A stretch of 64,000 bases of DNA from Williamsia deligens (GTDB lineage: Bacteria > Actinomycetota > Actinomycetes > Mycobacteriales > Mycobacteriaceae), in assembly GCF_024171765.1 (NCBI RefSeq), contig NZ_JAMTCI010000001.1, forward strand, positions 1,713,137 to 1,777,136, given 5' to 3'. The notes under the pieces are model-generated. The model was not told the DNA's origin. It saw only the letters and a list, made by a program, of their open reading frames with translations, and did not search any database. Numbering within the stretch: the first letter of the stretch is position 1; each line of letters opens with the position of its first letter. Of this stretch, positions 20,213 to 30,435 are shown in pieces. The position numbers and the translations under genes are program-made.

Positions 20213-20740
20213 ATGCGGAAGACGCGCGTACGTCTGGGAGCGGCTGTGGCGGGGATCGCGGCGGTGGCCGTGCTGGGAGCCTGCGGCAGCGGCGACTCGA
20301 CGGTCTCGGCGCCGGTGAGCAGCAGCTCGGCCGAGGCGACCACGTCGATCACCTCCTCCGCGGCACCCTCGTCGTCGCAGGACGCCTCCGTCGACCCGTC
20401 CGCGCCGGTGGGTGGATCGTCGCTGCCCGCCACCGCACCGTCGGGCACGGCTGCACCGTCGGGCTTCCCGGGCGGTGCCCCCGCACCCGCGGGCACCAAG
20501 GGTGCCGCGTACCTCGCCGAGCTCAAGCGCGTGGGTGTGACCGTCCCGAACGACCCGGACAACTCCATCGCGCTCGGCGCCGCCGACTACATCTGTGCCG
20601 AGAAGGCGCGCAACACCCCGACCGCGCAGGTGAAGACGTTCGTCACCGCGATCGTCGCGTCCGGCACGACCGACGCCGCGGCGGCGTCGTCGAACGCCGA
20701 CAAGGTGATCGCGGCCGCGTCGAGCAAGTACTGCGGCTGA
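20213..20740 (+). CDS. DUF732-domain lipoprotein
   Basis: 175 residues. The lipobox VLGAC puts the lipidated cysteine at C24, so the mature protein is anchored to the outer face of the plasma membrane. A Ser/Ala/Pro-rich linker (25-100) leads to a DUF732 domain (about 103-175) with YLAELKRVGVTVPND and paired cysteines in YICAEK and KYCG. DUF732 proteins are common small secreted proteins of mycolate actinobacteria with no known biochemical role. ATG 20213 has GGGGAG just upstream, and TAGCCT about 30 nt before it may be the -10. The next gene starts 4 nt after its stop, so the two are co-transcribed. Confidence 0.85.
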   Translation: MRKTRVRLGAAVAGIAAVAVLGACGSGDSTVSAPVSSSSAEATTSITSSAAPSSSQDASVDPSAPVGGSSLPATAPSGTAAPSGFPGGAPAPAGTKGAAYLAELKRVGVTVPNDPDNSIALGAADYICAEKARNTPTAQVKTFVTAIVASGTTDAAAASSNADKVIAAASSKYCG

Positions 20741-20744
20741 GTCG

Positions 20745-21725
20745 ATGGCCCGTCGCACACGGTCCCGCCGCCGCACCTGGTTGTGGGTGCTCCTGGGGGT
20801 CGCCGCCCTCGCGATCATCGCGATCGTCCTGGTGATCGTCCTCATCTGGAATCTGCTGCAGCCCTCGCCCGGCGGTCCCCGTCTGCCCGGACAGTCACCG
20901 TCGTCGAGCGCTCCCCGGGCGACCGCGCAGCCGGCGGACTGCCCCGACGTGCAGGTGGTCGTCATCCCCGGTACGTGGGAGTCCTCGGCCGGCGACGACC
21001 CGTACGCGCCGTCCGCGAACCCGAACTCGCTGATGCTCAAGGTGTCCCGACCGCTGTCGGAGGCGTTCCCGTCGTCGCGTGCGGACGTCTACACGGTCCC
21101 GTACGTCGCCCAGTTCCGGAACCCGACGGTCCCGACCGACCGCACCACCGACTACAACACCTCGCGCGCCCAGGGGAACCAGCGTGCCCGCGCCGAGATC
21201 TCGACGGTCGCCGGCCGGTGCCCGCTCACCGGGTTCGTGCTCATGGGGTTCTCGCAGGGCGCGGTGATCGCCGGTGACATCGCCTCCTCCATCGGCACCG
21301 GCCGCGGTCCTGTCGCCGCCGACCAGGTACTCGGCGTCGGCCTGATCGCCGACGGTCGTCGTCAGCCGGGTGAGGCGAAGTCGGCGGGACCGAACCCCGA
21401 CGGCGTCGGCGCCGAGGTGGCCCTCGGCGGGTTGGGCGGCATCGTCCCCGGCATCTCCATGACCGGTGGCCGACCGGGCGGGTTCGGGGACCTGAAGGAC
21501 CGCACGTGGTCGCTGTGTGCCCCGGGCGACCTCATCTGCGACTCCCCGACGATCGTCAACCCCCTCGAGGGGCTGTCGAAGATCGCCGGCGCCCTGAACA
21601 ACCCGGTCCACGCGATGTACGCGACGACGCGCTACTGGAACGACGACGGAGCGTCCGCGACGCGCTGGATGTTCGGGTGGGCACGTTCGCTGATCGCCGA
21701 CGCACCCCGTCCTCCGCACAACTGA
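20745..21725 (+). CDS. Rv3802/Culp6-type cutinase-like phospholipase/thioesterase
   Basis: 326 residues. A single N-terminal membrane segment (about 13-35) is followed by a cutinase-type alpha/beta-hydrolase. Nucleophile S170 in GFSQGA, D262 in CAPGD and H289 in NPVHAM fit the Ser-Asp-His triad of Rv3802c, which has phospholipase A and thioesterase activity and is essential in mycobacteria. Its position between mycolyltransferase and fadD32 is the same in M. tuberculosis. Likely acts in the periplasm on mycolate or phospholipid esters. ATG 20745. Confidence 0.92.
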   Translation: MARRTRSRRRTWLWVLLGVAALAIIAIVLVIVLIWNLLQPSPGGPRLPGQSPSSSAPRATAQPADCPDVQVVVIPGTWESSAGDDPYAPSANPNSLMLKVSRPLSEAFPSSRADVYTVPYVAQFRNPTVPTDRTTDYNTSRAQGNQRARAEISTVAGRCPLTGFVLMGFSQGAVIAGDIASSIGTGRGPVAADQVLGVGLIADGRRQPGEAKSAGPNPDGVGAEVALGGLGGIVPGISMTGGRPGGFGDLKDRTWSLCAPGDLICDSPTIVNPLEGLSKIAGALNNPVHAMYATTRYWNDDGASATRWMFGWARSLIADAPRPPHN

Positions 21726-21845
21726 TGGCCGATCCGTTCGTGGTCGCGTATGGGCGGGTTTGGGTGGACCCCGGTCCCGCCACTATCGTGACCACGTTCT
21801 GCGCCTGAGCACCGCCACACATCGCCGACCGGGAATGGGAGCACG

Positions 21846-22847
21846 ATGACGACGAGCGACCCGACCTCATCGCCGCGGCCGTTCCGGTTCGCGGCCGGCG
21901 GGGAGGGCAACCGCGACGAGGGCGGCGCCCGCAAGTTCGTGGCGCTCGCGCAGCGGGCCGAGGAGTACGGGTTCGACACGTTCGCCATCCCCGACCACCT
22001 CGAGAACCAGGTCGGACCGCTCGCCGCGCTCGGCGCCCTGAGTCAGGCCACGAGCACCATCCGCCTGGCCACCACCACCCTGGCGGCGGGCCTGCGCCAC
22101 CCGGTCGTGCTGGCCAAGGAGGCCACCACCATCGACGTCCTGAGCAAGGGACGCCTCGAACTCGGCATCGGCGCCTCCTGGCTCCGCGAGGACTTCGACG
22201 CCGCCGGCATCTGGTTCGGCACCCCCGGTGAACGACTCGCCCAGGTCGACGAGGCGCTGACCATCCTCGACGTCCTCATGCGCGGCCAGGAGTGCACGTT
22301 CCACGGCAAGTACTACGACGTGGAGAAGGTCGTCGGCGCACCACGGCCGCGACAGGGCCCCCGCCCGCCGATCATGGTCGGTGCCGGAGGGCCCCGGATG
22401 CTCGCGATGGCCGCCAAGCACGCCGACATCATCTCGGTGGCCACGGGCTCGACGCCGGACGGCCGCCTGCGTCTCTCCGACATGACCATCGAGAAGACGA
22501 TCGAGCGGGTCGACGTCATCCGGCAGGCCGCGGGCGACCGGTTCGAGGACATCGAGCTGAACTGGACGATCGCGACGATCCTCGTCACCGACGACCGCGT
22601 CTCGACCGCGGAGATGGTCCTGTCCGCCATCGACTCCGGCTTCCCGCCGAACCTGGCCAAGGACGCCGAGCTCACCGTCGACGACATCCTCTCCTCGCCG
22701 TACATCATGCTCGGGTCGTTCGAGGAGATCGCCGAGCAGATCCGTACCGTCCGCGAGCGCACGACGATGTCCTACGTCGGCGTCTTCCCGACGCAGATGG
22801 ACGCTTTCGCGCCGGTCATCCCCCTCCTGCGGGAGGGGGAACGGTGA
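21846..22847 (+). CDS. F420-dependent LLM-class oxidoreductase (TIGR03621-like)
   Basis: 333 residues of the luciferase-like monooxygenase TIM-barrel fold. Family marks are FAIPDHLENQVGPLAALGAL, TTLAAGLRHPVVLAKEATT, LELGIGASWLREDF and the GAGGPRMLAMAAKHADII turn, typical of F420-using members. It lies between the Culp6-like gene and fadD32, which are adjacent in M. tuberculosis. The substrate cannot be predicted; a reductive or oxidative step on a lipid or an imported compound is possible. ATG 21846 follows GGGAATGGGAG. A TATCGT hexamer at about 21784 may be its -10. Confidence 0.85.
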   Translation: MTTSDPTSSPRPFRFAAGGEGNRDEGGARKFVALAQRAEEYGFDTFAIPDHLENQVGPLAALGALSQATSTIRLATTTLAAGLRHPVVLAKEATTIDVLSKGRLELGIGASWLREDFDAAGIWFGTPGERLAQVDEALTILDVLMRGQECTFHGKYYDVEKVVGAPRPRQGPRPPIMVGAGGPRMLAMAAKHADIISVATGSTPDGRLRLSDMTIEKTIERVDVIRQAAGDRFEDIELNWTIATILVTDDRVSTAEMVLSAIDSGFPPNLAKDAELTVDDILSSPYIMLGSFEEIAEQIRTVRERTTMSYVGVFPTQMDAFAPVIPLLREGER

Positions 22848-23123
22848 GCGGTGTGATGGGTCAGCCCACAACGAGACCGGACAAGTGGATAGGATGCTCT
22901 CGGTTTGCCGCGCAGTGTGACGACGTGGGGTCGGGGCCCCGCGTACCCGCTGCGGGCGCTCTGCTGCACGGACGGAAACGGGAACGCTGGGGGGCGCATC
23001 CGCGGCCAGGTCGTCCGACCTGCCCGACGATTCCCGAACACCGACGATCGGCGCGTGACGAGGCCGATCCCGGTGCACATGCGACTCGATGGGACGGGGC
23101 GGATCATGCCAACAGGAGTTTTG
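22848..23123. promoter_or_regulatory. 276-nt gap before fadD32
   Basis: Contains TAGGAT (22890-22895), a good -10 candidate that would give a leader of about 220 nt before the AGGAG ribosome site at 23114-23118. The fadD32 frame stays open through the leader back to TTG 22905. No strong hairpin was found. It is the expected promoter of the fadD32-pks13-accD4 unit. Confidence 0.45.
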
Positions 23124-25016
23124 ATGAAGCGTGAGTTCTCGGACTTCCTCGACGGGGACGGGAACCTCCACCTGGCCGAGGGGGACACCCTCGTCGAGTA
23201 CGTCGAGCGGAACGTCGTCGAGAAGGCCGACACGCTCGCATACCGCTACATGGACTACAGCCGCGAACGCGACGGCGAGGCCACGGAGCTCACCTGGGCC
23301 CAGTTCGGCAAGCGTCTGCGCGCTGTCGCCGCCCGTCTGCAACAGGTGACCAAGCCCGGTGACCGCGTCGCGATCCTGGCGCCGCAGTCCCTGGAGTACG
23401 TCGTCGGGTTCTTCGGTGCGATCTACGCGGGCAACATCGCCGTCCCGCTGTTCTCACCGGACGAGCCCGGCCACACCGACCGGCTGCACGCGGTCCTCGG
23501 CGACTGCGAGCCCACCGTGATCCTGACGGCCACCAAGTCCGCCGAGGCCGTGCGCGACTTCTTCAAGCCGCTGCCGGCCAAGCAGCGCCCGCGCGTCATC
23601 GCCGTCGACGCGGTGCCGGACTCCGTCGGCGACACCTGGCGCCGGCCGACGGTCGCACTGCACGACATCGCCTACCTGCAGTACACCTCGGGCTCGACGC
23701 GCACCCCGGCCGGCGTCGAGATCACCTACGAGTCGGTGGGCGCGAACGCCCTGCAGATGATCGACGCGCTCGATCTGAACGACAACTGCCGCGGCGTCAC
23801 CTGGCTGCCGATGTTCCACGACATGGGCCTGTTGACGGTCATCGTCCCGGCGCTGGGCGGCAAGTACATCACCATCATGAGTCCGGCCGCCTTCGTGCGA
23901 CGTCCGGGCCGGTGGATCAAGGAACTCGCGGCGATCTCCGACGGCGCCGAGACCTTCGCCGCCGCGCCGAACTTCGCCTACGAGCACGCGGCCGCACGCG
24001 GTCTCCCGCGCGACGGGGAGTCCCTCGACCTCAGCAACGTCATCGGCCTCATCAACGGCAGCGAGCCGGTCACCGTGAGCTCGATGTCGAAGTTCCAGGA
24101 GGCCTTCGAGCCCTACGGCCTGCCGAAGTCCGCCATCAAGCCGTCCTACGGCATGGCGGAGGCCACGCTCTTCGTGTCCGCGCCGCCCCGCCACCGCGAA
24201 CCGAAGGTCGTCTATGTCGACCGCGACGACCTCAACGCCGGCAAGTTCACCGTCGTCGACCGGTCCGCACCCGGCGCCGTCGCGCAGGTCGCCTGCGGAC
24301 AGGTCGCGCGGAGTCAGTGGGCGGCGATCGTCGACTCGGAGACCGCGACGGAACAGCCCGACGGTGTCGTCGGCGAGATCTGGCTGAACGGCATCAACCT
24401 GGGTCACGGGTACTGGGGACGGCCGGAGGAGACCGCGAAGACCTTCCGCAACACCCTCGACCACCCCCTGGCCGAGGGCAGCCACGCGCAGGGCGCGCAG
24501 CGTCCCGACCGGTGGATGCGCACTGGCGACTACGGCGTCTGGTTCGACGGTGACCTCTTCATCACCGGTCGCGTCAAGGACCTCGTCATCGTCGACGGCC
24601 GCAACCACTACCCGCAGGATCTCGAGTTCAGCGCGCAGGAGGCCACGACGGCACTGCGTCCGGGCTTCGTCGCGGCGTTCTCGGTCCCCGCGAACCAGCT
24701 GCCGGCCGAGGTCTTCGCCAACTCGTCGTCGGGCATGAAGCACGATCCGGACGACGCATCCGAGCAGCTCGTGATCGTCGGCGAACGCAACACGGGCAAG
24801 CGTCAGGACCCCACCGAGGTCGCCGACGTCGTCCGCGCCGCGATCGCCCAGCGGCACGGCGTGATGGCCCGCGACGTCCTGATGGTGCCCGCCGGGTCCA
24901 TCCCGCGGACGTCGAGCGGCAAGATCGCCCACACGGCCTGCAAGAACGCGTACATCGACGGCACCCTGCGCGGGGGATACACCCAGACGGCGTTCCCCGA
25001 CGCACCCGACGACTGA
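23124..25016 (+). CDS. fadD32: long-chain fatty-acyl-AMP ligase FadD32
   Basis: 630 residues. Activates the meromycolic acid as acyl-AMP and loads it on the N-terminal ACP of Pks13. Adenylate-forming motifs: YLQYTSGSTRTPAGV (A3), MAEATLF (A5), RTGDYG (A7), GRVKDLVIVDGRNHYPQDLE (A8) and the C-terminal SSGK Lys near residue 599. ATG 23124 is chosen because AGGAG lies 5 nt before it and the length then matches M. tuberculosis FadD32 (637). The frame stays open upstream to TTG 22905 through sequence with no resemblance to the family. Orthologue of Rv3801c. Confidence 0.96.
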   Translation: MKREFSDFLDGDGNLHLAEGDTLVEYVERNVVEKADTLAYRYMDYSRERDGEATELTWAQFGKRLRAVAARLQQVTKPGDRVAILAPQSLEYVVGFFGAIYAGNIAVPLFSPDEPGHTDRLHAVLGDCEPTVILTATKSAEAVRDFFKPLPAKQRPRVIAVDAVPDSVGDTWRRPTVALHDIAYLQYTSGSTRTPAGVEITYESVGANALQMIDALDLNDNCRGVTWLPMFHDMGLLTVIVPALGGKYITIMSPAAFVRRPGRWIKELAAISDGAETFAAAPNFAYEHAAARGLPRDGESLDLSNVIGLINGSEPVTVSSMSKFQEAFEPYGLPKSAIKPSYGMAEATLFVSAPPRHREPKVVYVDRDDLNAGKFTVVDRSAPGAVAQVACGQVARSQWAAIVDSETATEQPDGVVGEIWLNGINLGHGYWGRPEETAKTFRNTLDHPLAEGSHAQGAQRPDRWMRTGDYGVWFDGDLFITGRVKDLVIVDGRNHYPQDLEFSAQEATTALRPGFVAAFSVPANQLPAEVFANSSSGMKHDPDDASEQLVIVGERNTGKRQDPTEVADVVRAAIAQRHGVMARDVLMVPAGSIPRTSSGKIAHTACKNAYIDGTLRGGYTQTAFPDAPDD

Positions 25017-25043
25017 CGCGCACATACCGATCGACAGGACGAG

Positions 25044-28000
25044 ATGTCTGAACTGAACACCGGCGCAGCACATTCCACGGGCACGGGGGAGCCGGAGGAG
25101 GCTGTACGGCCCGACGGGTCCGGCCCCGAGCCGGTGACGGGCGACGAGGCGACGGTCGTCGCCGACAGCTCGCACGGCACAGCCGGGGAGACCGCCGGTG
25201 ACCTGACGGTCGCCGAGCTGCGGGACTGGCTGCGCCAGTGGGTGTCGACGGCCACGGGACTGCCGGTGGAGCAGATCTCCGAGGACCGTCCGATGGAGGA
25301 GTTCGGGCTCGCCTCCCGCGACGCGGTCGCCATGGCCGCGGACATCGAGGACAAGACCGGCGTGCTGCTCACCGCCACGGTCGCCTACCAGCACCCGACC
25401 ATCGCGTCGCTGGCGAAGCGCATCATCGAGGGCGATCCCGACGCCGGGCTCGACACCGACGCGGATGCGGAGTTCTACCTGCGTGAGCGGGCCGCGGACG
25501 ACGACATCGCGATCGTCGGTGTGGCGACCCGGTTCCCCAAGGCGGGGTACTCCCCGGAGTCGACCTGGGACCTGTTGATCAACGGTCGCGAGGGCGTGTC
25601 CGACCTGCCCGAGGACCGGTGGACCGAGTTCAAGGCGGAGCCGCGGGTCGCCGAGGTCCTCGCGAAGTCGAACCTGCACGGCGGGTACCTCGACGACGTC
25701 AAGGGTTTCGACGCCGACTTCTTCCAGATGTCGCCGCGCGAGGTCGAGATGGTCGATCCGCAGCAGCGGCTCGCGTTGGAGCTCACCTGGGAGGCGCTCG
25801 AGCACGCGCACATCCCGCCGAGCGACCTGCGGGGTGAGCAGGTCGGTGTGTTCATCGGCAGCTCGACGAACGACTACCAGATGATGGCCGTCGCGGACCC
25901 GGAGTCCAACGGCGACACCGCCGCGTACGCGCTGACCGGCACGTCGACGTCGATCGTCGCCAACCGCGTCTCCTACTACTACGACTTCCGCGGCCCGTCG
26001 ATCGCGATGGACACGGCGTGCTCGTCGTCGCTGGTCGCGGTACACCAGGCTGTGCGCAGCCTGCGATCGGGTGAGACCGACGTGTGCGTGGCGGGCGGCG
26101 TCAACATGCTCCTGTCGCCCGCGGCGACGCTCGGCTTCGACAGCATCGGCGTGCAGGCCAAGGACGGGCGCATCAAGGCGTTCTCCGCCGACGCCGACGG
26201 CATGATCCGCGCCGAGGGCGGCGGTCTGGTCATCCTCAAGCGCGTCGCCGACGCCCGGCGCGACGGTGACACGATGCTCGCGATCGTGGCGGGCTCCGCG
26301 GTGAACTCCGACGGCCGCTCGAACGGTCTGCCCGCCCCGAACCCGGAGGCGCAGGTCGAGGTGCTGCGCAGTGCGTACCGCGACGCCGGGATCGACCCGC
26401 GCACGGTCGACTACATCGAGGCCCACGGCACCGGCACCATCCTCGGTGACCCCATCGAGGCCGACGCCCTCGGCCGCGTGGTGGGTCGGGGCCGCGAGGC
26501 GGACAAGCCGGCCCTGCTGGGGTCGGCGAAGACGAACTTCGGGCACCTCGAGGCCGCGGCCGGTTCGGCGGGCCTGATCAAGCTGGTGCTGGCGCTGCAG
26601 AACGACAAGCTGCCGCCGTCGTTGAACTACACCGCACCCAACCCCTACATCCAGTTCGAGGCGACGCGTCTGCGGGTCATCCCCGAGGCCGCCGACTGGC
26701 CGCGCTACTGCGGTCACGCGGTGGCGGGTGTGTCCGGCAACGGCTTCGGCGGGACCAACGCCCACGTCGTCGTGCGCGAGGTGCTGCCCGAGGACCTCGT
26801 CGAGCCGTCCGAACAGACCCCGGCCGAGGCGATCGCGGCGGTCGCGCCGACGGCGACGAGTCCGGCCGACATCGACGACGACCTCGACGACGACGAGTTC
26901 CTCACCGACGCCGAGAAGGCCGCGATGGGGATGTTCGCCGCCTCCACCCCCGCGGTCGACGCGGTGCCCGTGACCGAGGCCGACCCCCTCGCCGACTACG
27001 CGCCCATCACCCGCGAGGGCATGGTCGTCCCGTTGGTGATCTCGGCGTTCCTGCCGTCCCGGCGCCGCAAGGCCGCCGCCGATCTCGCGGACTGGCTCGA
27101 GTCCGAGGAGGGCCGCTCGTCGTCCCTCGTCGACGTGGGTCGCGCACTGGCGCACCGCAACCACGGCCGCAGCCGTGCGGTGGTCATGGCGCACGATCAC
27201 GACGAGGCGATCAAGGGCGTCCGCGCCGTCGCCGACGGCAAGGCCTCGCCGCTCGTGTTCTCCTGCGACGCACCTGATCCCGCGTCGGCGGTGTGGCTGC
27301 TCTCCGGTTTCGGCAGCCAGCACCGCAAGATGGCCAAGCAGCTCTACGGCGAGAACCCGGTGTTCGCCGCCGCGGTCGACCGGGTCGACGAGTTCGTCCA
27401 GAACGAGCTCGGCTACTCGATCGTCGAGATGTTCCTCGACGACGCCCAGACCTACGGCATCGAGACCGCGCAGGTCGGCATCTTCACCATCCAGGTCGGT
27501 CTGGCCGAACTGCTCCGTCACCACGGCGCCGAACCCGGTGTGCTCGTGCCCCATTCGATGGGTGAGGCGTCGGCCGCGTACATCAGCGGCGGGCTGTCGC
27601 TGGAGGACGCGACGCGCGTCATCTGCCAGCGTTCGCGACTGATGGGCGAGGGCGAGGCAAGCCTCGAGGGCGACGACATCCGCCTGATGGCGCTGGTCGA
27701 GTACAGCGCGCAGGACATCACCGGCGTCCTCCAGGACTACCCGGACCTCGAGATCTGCGTCTACGCCGCGCCCACCCACACAGTGATCGGTGGGCCGGAG
27801 GCACAGGTCGACGCCATCGTCGAGCGGGCGGAGTCCGAGGGCAAGCTCGGCCGCAAGCTGCAGACCAAGGGCGCCAGCCACACCGCGCAGATGGATCCCC
27901 TGCTCGGTGAACTCGCCTACGAGCTCACCGGCATCGCACCGCTGAGCCCCAGGGTCGGCTTCTACAGCTCGGTCGACCGGGAGACGTTCTACCGCCACGG

Positions 28001-30380
28001 ATCCGAGCCGGTGCACACCATCGACTACTTCACCAAGGGTCTGCGCCACAGCGTGTGGTTCTCGCAGGCGATCGCGAAGTCGGTGGAGAACGGTCACCGG
28101 ACCTTCCTGGAGCTGTCGCCGAACCCGGCCGTGCTCATCTCGGTCGCGGCCGTCACCTTCGACGCCGGCCTGCACGACGCGGAGCTCATCGAGACCCTGC
28201 GCCGCAAAGAGGACGAGAGCCTCGGCGTCGTCACGGCGCTGATGAAGCTGTACGTCCACGGTCACGCGGTGGACGTCGCCAGCCTCTTCGGGTCGGGCAC
28301 CTATGCCGACATCCCGCGGACCCGCTTCGAGCGCAAGGAGTACTGGCTGCGGTCGCGGATCGGCGGCGGCAGCGGTGCCGACCGGGTGCCGGGCGCGCAC
28401 GTCGCCCTGCCGGACGGTCGTCACGCCTGGGAGGTGTCGGCCGCTGCCGTCACCGATCCGCGTGCGCTGGTCGGTGCGGCGGCGGGCCAGGTCCTCACCG
28501 AGGTCTCGGTGGGCGCGTCGGAGCAGGCTGCGCCCTTCCCGTCGACCGGCACGCTCACCACCACCTTCACCCCCCACCCCGGGGGCGGCTCGCTGCAGGT
28601 CCACGCCAAGGACGGGTCCGCCTTCACACTGCTGCTGCACGCGGTGGTCACGGGCACCGCCCTGGGCGCTACACCGGTCGCTGCCGAACCGGCCGCCGTG
28701 CCGGGCGCGACCGCCGAGCAGTCGCCGGCTGAGCAGTCGCCGGGCGAGGCGGCCCGCGCGTCGGGCTTCGTCGACGAGCGGGTGGTCACCGAACCGGAGA
28801 TCGTCGACGACATCGGTCAGCGCTGGAGTCCCGACAGCGGCCAGTCCGTCGACGATCGCGTCGGGCTCATCGTCGCCGAGTCGATGGGGTACGAGCCCGA
28901 GGACCTCCCCCGCGAGATCCCGCTGATCGAGCTCGGTCTGGACTCCCTGATGGCGGTGCGGATCAAGAACCGCGTCGAGTACGAGTTCGACATCCCGCAG
29001 CTCCAGCTGCAGGCGATGCGACAGGCCGATCTGCGCGACGTCGTGAAGTTCGTGACCTACGCCGTCGAGCACCGCGACGAGGTCGCCGCACTCGCCGAGG
29101 CGGGGCCGGGCGAGGTGCTCGACACCGCCGCGCTGGCCGCCGCGATCGAGGGTGGATCGCCGTCCGCCCCAGAGGCCACCCCGGCACCGGCTCCGGAGCC
29201 GACGCCGCGCCCGGAACCGACGCCGAGCCCCGAAGCCGCGCCGACGGAACCCGCTGCGGCTCCTGCCGCTCTGGTCGACCAGGCGGCTGTCGCCGCCGCG
29301 GCCGGCGCCGACGTGCCACCGCGTGACGCCGCCGAGAGACTGACGTTCGGTGTGTGGAGCAAGGTGACCGGGAAGTCGCCGGGCGGCATCTTCACCAAGC
29401 TGCCCGTGCTCGACGAGGAGACCGCCGAGCAACTCACCGAGCGCCTGTCGGAGCGGGCCGGCGGCGAGATCGACATCGAGGACGTCCTCGACTCCGAGAC
29501 CATCGAGGACCTCGCGACGTACGTCCGCGAGCATCTCGAGGGCGGGTCCGTCGACGGGTTCGTGCGCTACCTGCGGACGGTCGAGGGTTCTGCGACGCCA
29601 CCTCTGCTGCTGTTCCATCCCGCGGGCGGGTCGTCGATGGCGTATGAGCCGCTGCTCAAGCGCCTCCCCGAGGACCAGCCGGTGATCGGTTTCGACCGCG
29701 TCGAGGGCACGATCGAGGAACGCGTCGAGCAGTACCTGCCCAAGCTGTTGGAGGTCGTGCCCGACGGGCCGTACATCCTCGCCGGGTGGTCGTTGGGCGG
29801 CGCGCTCGCCTACGGCTGTGCGCAGAAGCTGGCGGAGTCCGGGCGCGACGTCGCGTTCGTCGCGCTGATCGACGCCGTGCGGCCCAACGGGTCGTCGCAG
29901 GAGACCACCGAGGAGAAGCGTGACCGTCTCGAGCGGTACATGGCGTTCGCCAAGCGCACCTACGGTGTCGACGACGTCCCCGTGCCGATGGACCGCCTGG
30001 TCGACGCCGACGACGAGGGCCAGTTCCGGATCGTCATGGAACTTCTGTCGATGAGCAACGCCAAGATCCCCGGCGGCATCATCGAGCACCAGCGGACGTC
30101 GTTCCTCGACAACCGTGCCCTGTCGACGATCGAGCCCGGCCCGTTCGACGGCAAGGTCGTCCTCTACCGCGCCGACCAGATGCAGGAGGGCGCGATCGAG
30201 CTCGAGCCCCGCTGGGCCGACATCCCCGAGGACGGGCGATGGGGCGAGGTCGTCGACGACCTCGAGATCGTCCACATCGGGGGCGACCACATCGCCATGA
30301 TCGACGAGCCGTACGTCTCGCGGATCGGGTCGGACCTCTCGGCCCGTCTCGCCCGGGTGACCGCCCGCGCGCGGGCATGA
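25044..30380 (+). CDS. pks13: polyketide synthase Pks13 (mycolate condensase)
   Basis: 1778 residues, about 45 longer than the M. tuberculosis enzyme, mostly in the N-terminus. Domains in order: N-terminal ACP with S91 (FGLASRDAV), KS with C326 (DTACSSS), AT with S838 (PHSMGEA), C-terminal ACP with S1301 (LGLDSLM), a Pro/Ala/Glu linker around 1370-1420, and a thioesterase/acyltransferase domain with S1583 (GWSLGG). All active-site residues are present. It condenses meromycoloyl-AMP with carboxyacyl-CoA and transfers the beta-keto product to trehalose. The first ACP lacks the usual LGxDS and reads LASRDAV. It starts 27 nt after fadD32. Confidence 0.96.
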   Translation: MSELNTGAAHSTGTGEPEEAVRPDGSGPEPVTGDEATVVADSSHGTAGETAGDLTVAELRDWLRQWVSTATGLPVEQISEDRPMEEFGLASRDAVAMAADIEDKTGVLLTATVAYQHPTIASLAKRIIEGDPDAGLDTDADAEFYLRERAADDDIAIVGVATRFPKAGYSPESTWDLLINGREGVSDLPEDRWTEFKAEPRVAEVLAKSNLHGGYLDDVKGFDADFFQMSPREVEMVDPQQRLALELTWEALEHAHIPPSDLRGEQVGVFIGSSTNDYQMMAVADPESNGDTAAYALTGTSTSIVANRVSYYYDFRGPSIAMDTACSSSLVAVHQAVRSLRSGETDVCVAGGVNMLLSPAATLGFDSIGVQAKDGRIKAFSADADGMIRAEGGGLVILKRVADARRDGDTMLAIVAGSAVNSDGRSNGLPAPNPEAQVEVLRSAYRDAGIDPRTVDYIEAHGTGTILGDPIEADALGRVVGRGREADKPALLGSAKTNFGHLEAAAGSAGLIKLVLALQNDKLPPSLNYTAPNPYIQFEATRLRVIPEAADWPRYCGHAVAGVSGNGFGGTNAHVVVREVLPEDLVEPSEQTPAEAIAAVAPTATSPADIDDDLDDDEFLTDAEKAAMGMFAASTPAVDAVPVTEADPLADYAPITREGMVVPLVISAFLPSRRRKAAADLADWLESEEGRSSSLVDVGRALAHRNHGRSRAVVMAHDHDEAIKGVRAVADGKASPLVFSCDAPDPASAVWLLSGFGSQHRKMAKQLYGENPVFAAAVDRVDEFVQNELGYSIVEMFLDDAQTYGIETAQVGIFTIQVGLAELLRHHGAEPGVLVPHSMGEASAAYISGGLSLEDATRVICQRSRLMGEGEASLEGDDIRLMALVEYSAQDITGVLQDYPDLEICVYAAPTHTVIGGPEAQVDAIVERAESEGKLGRKLQTKGASHTAQMDPLLGELAYELTGIAPLSPRVGFYSSVDRETFYRHGSEPVHTIDYFTKGLRHSVWFSQAIAKSVENGHRTFLELSPNPAVLISVAAVTFDAGLHDAELIETLRRKEDESLGVVTALMKLYVHGHAVDVASLFGSGTYADIPRTRFERKEYWLRSRIGGGSGADRVPGAHVALPDGRHAWEVSAAAVTDPRALVGAAAGQVLTEVSVGASEQAAPFPSTGTLTTTFTPHPGGGSLQVHAKDGSAFTLLLHAVVTGTALGATPVAAEPAAVPGATAEQSPAEQSPGEAARASGFVDERVVTEPEIVDDIGQRWSPDSGQSVDDRVGLIVAESMGYEPEDLPREIPLIELGLDSLMAVRIKNRVEYEFDIPQLQLQAMRQADLRDVVKFVTYAVEHRDEVAALAEAGPGEVLDTAALAAAIEGGSPSAPEATPAPAPEPTPRPEPTPSPEAAPTEPAAAPAALVDQAAVAAAAGADVPPRDAAERLTFGVWSKVTGKSPGGIFTKLPVLDEETAEQLTERLSERAGGEIDIEDVLDSETIEDLATYVREHLEGGSVDGFVRYLRTVEGSATPPLLLFHPAGGSSMAYEPLLKRLPEDQPVIGFDRVEGTIEERVEQYLPKLLEVVPDGPYILAGWSLGGALAYGCAQKLAESGRDVAFVALIDAVRPNGSSQETTEEKRDRLERYMAFAKRTYGVDDVPVPMDRLVDADDEGQFRIVMELLSMSNAKIPGGIIEHQRTSFLDNRALSTIEPGPFDGKVVLYRADQMQEGAIELEPRWADIPEDGRWGEVVDDLEIVHIGGDHIAMIDEPYVSRIGSDLSARLARVTARARA

Positions 30381-30435
30381 TGTCGATGGGCGTCGAGCGC
30401 ACCCGCACCGACCTCTCCCAAGGAGTGAACGACTG

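Noticed and set aside
21726-21845. Possible small gene between the Culp6-like gene and the LLM gene
   Set aside because: The frame overlaps the end of the lipase in another phase; the gap contains only a leader, a TATCGT hexamer and the ribosome site of the LLM gene.
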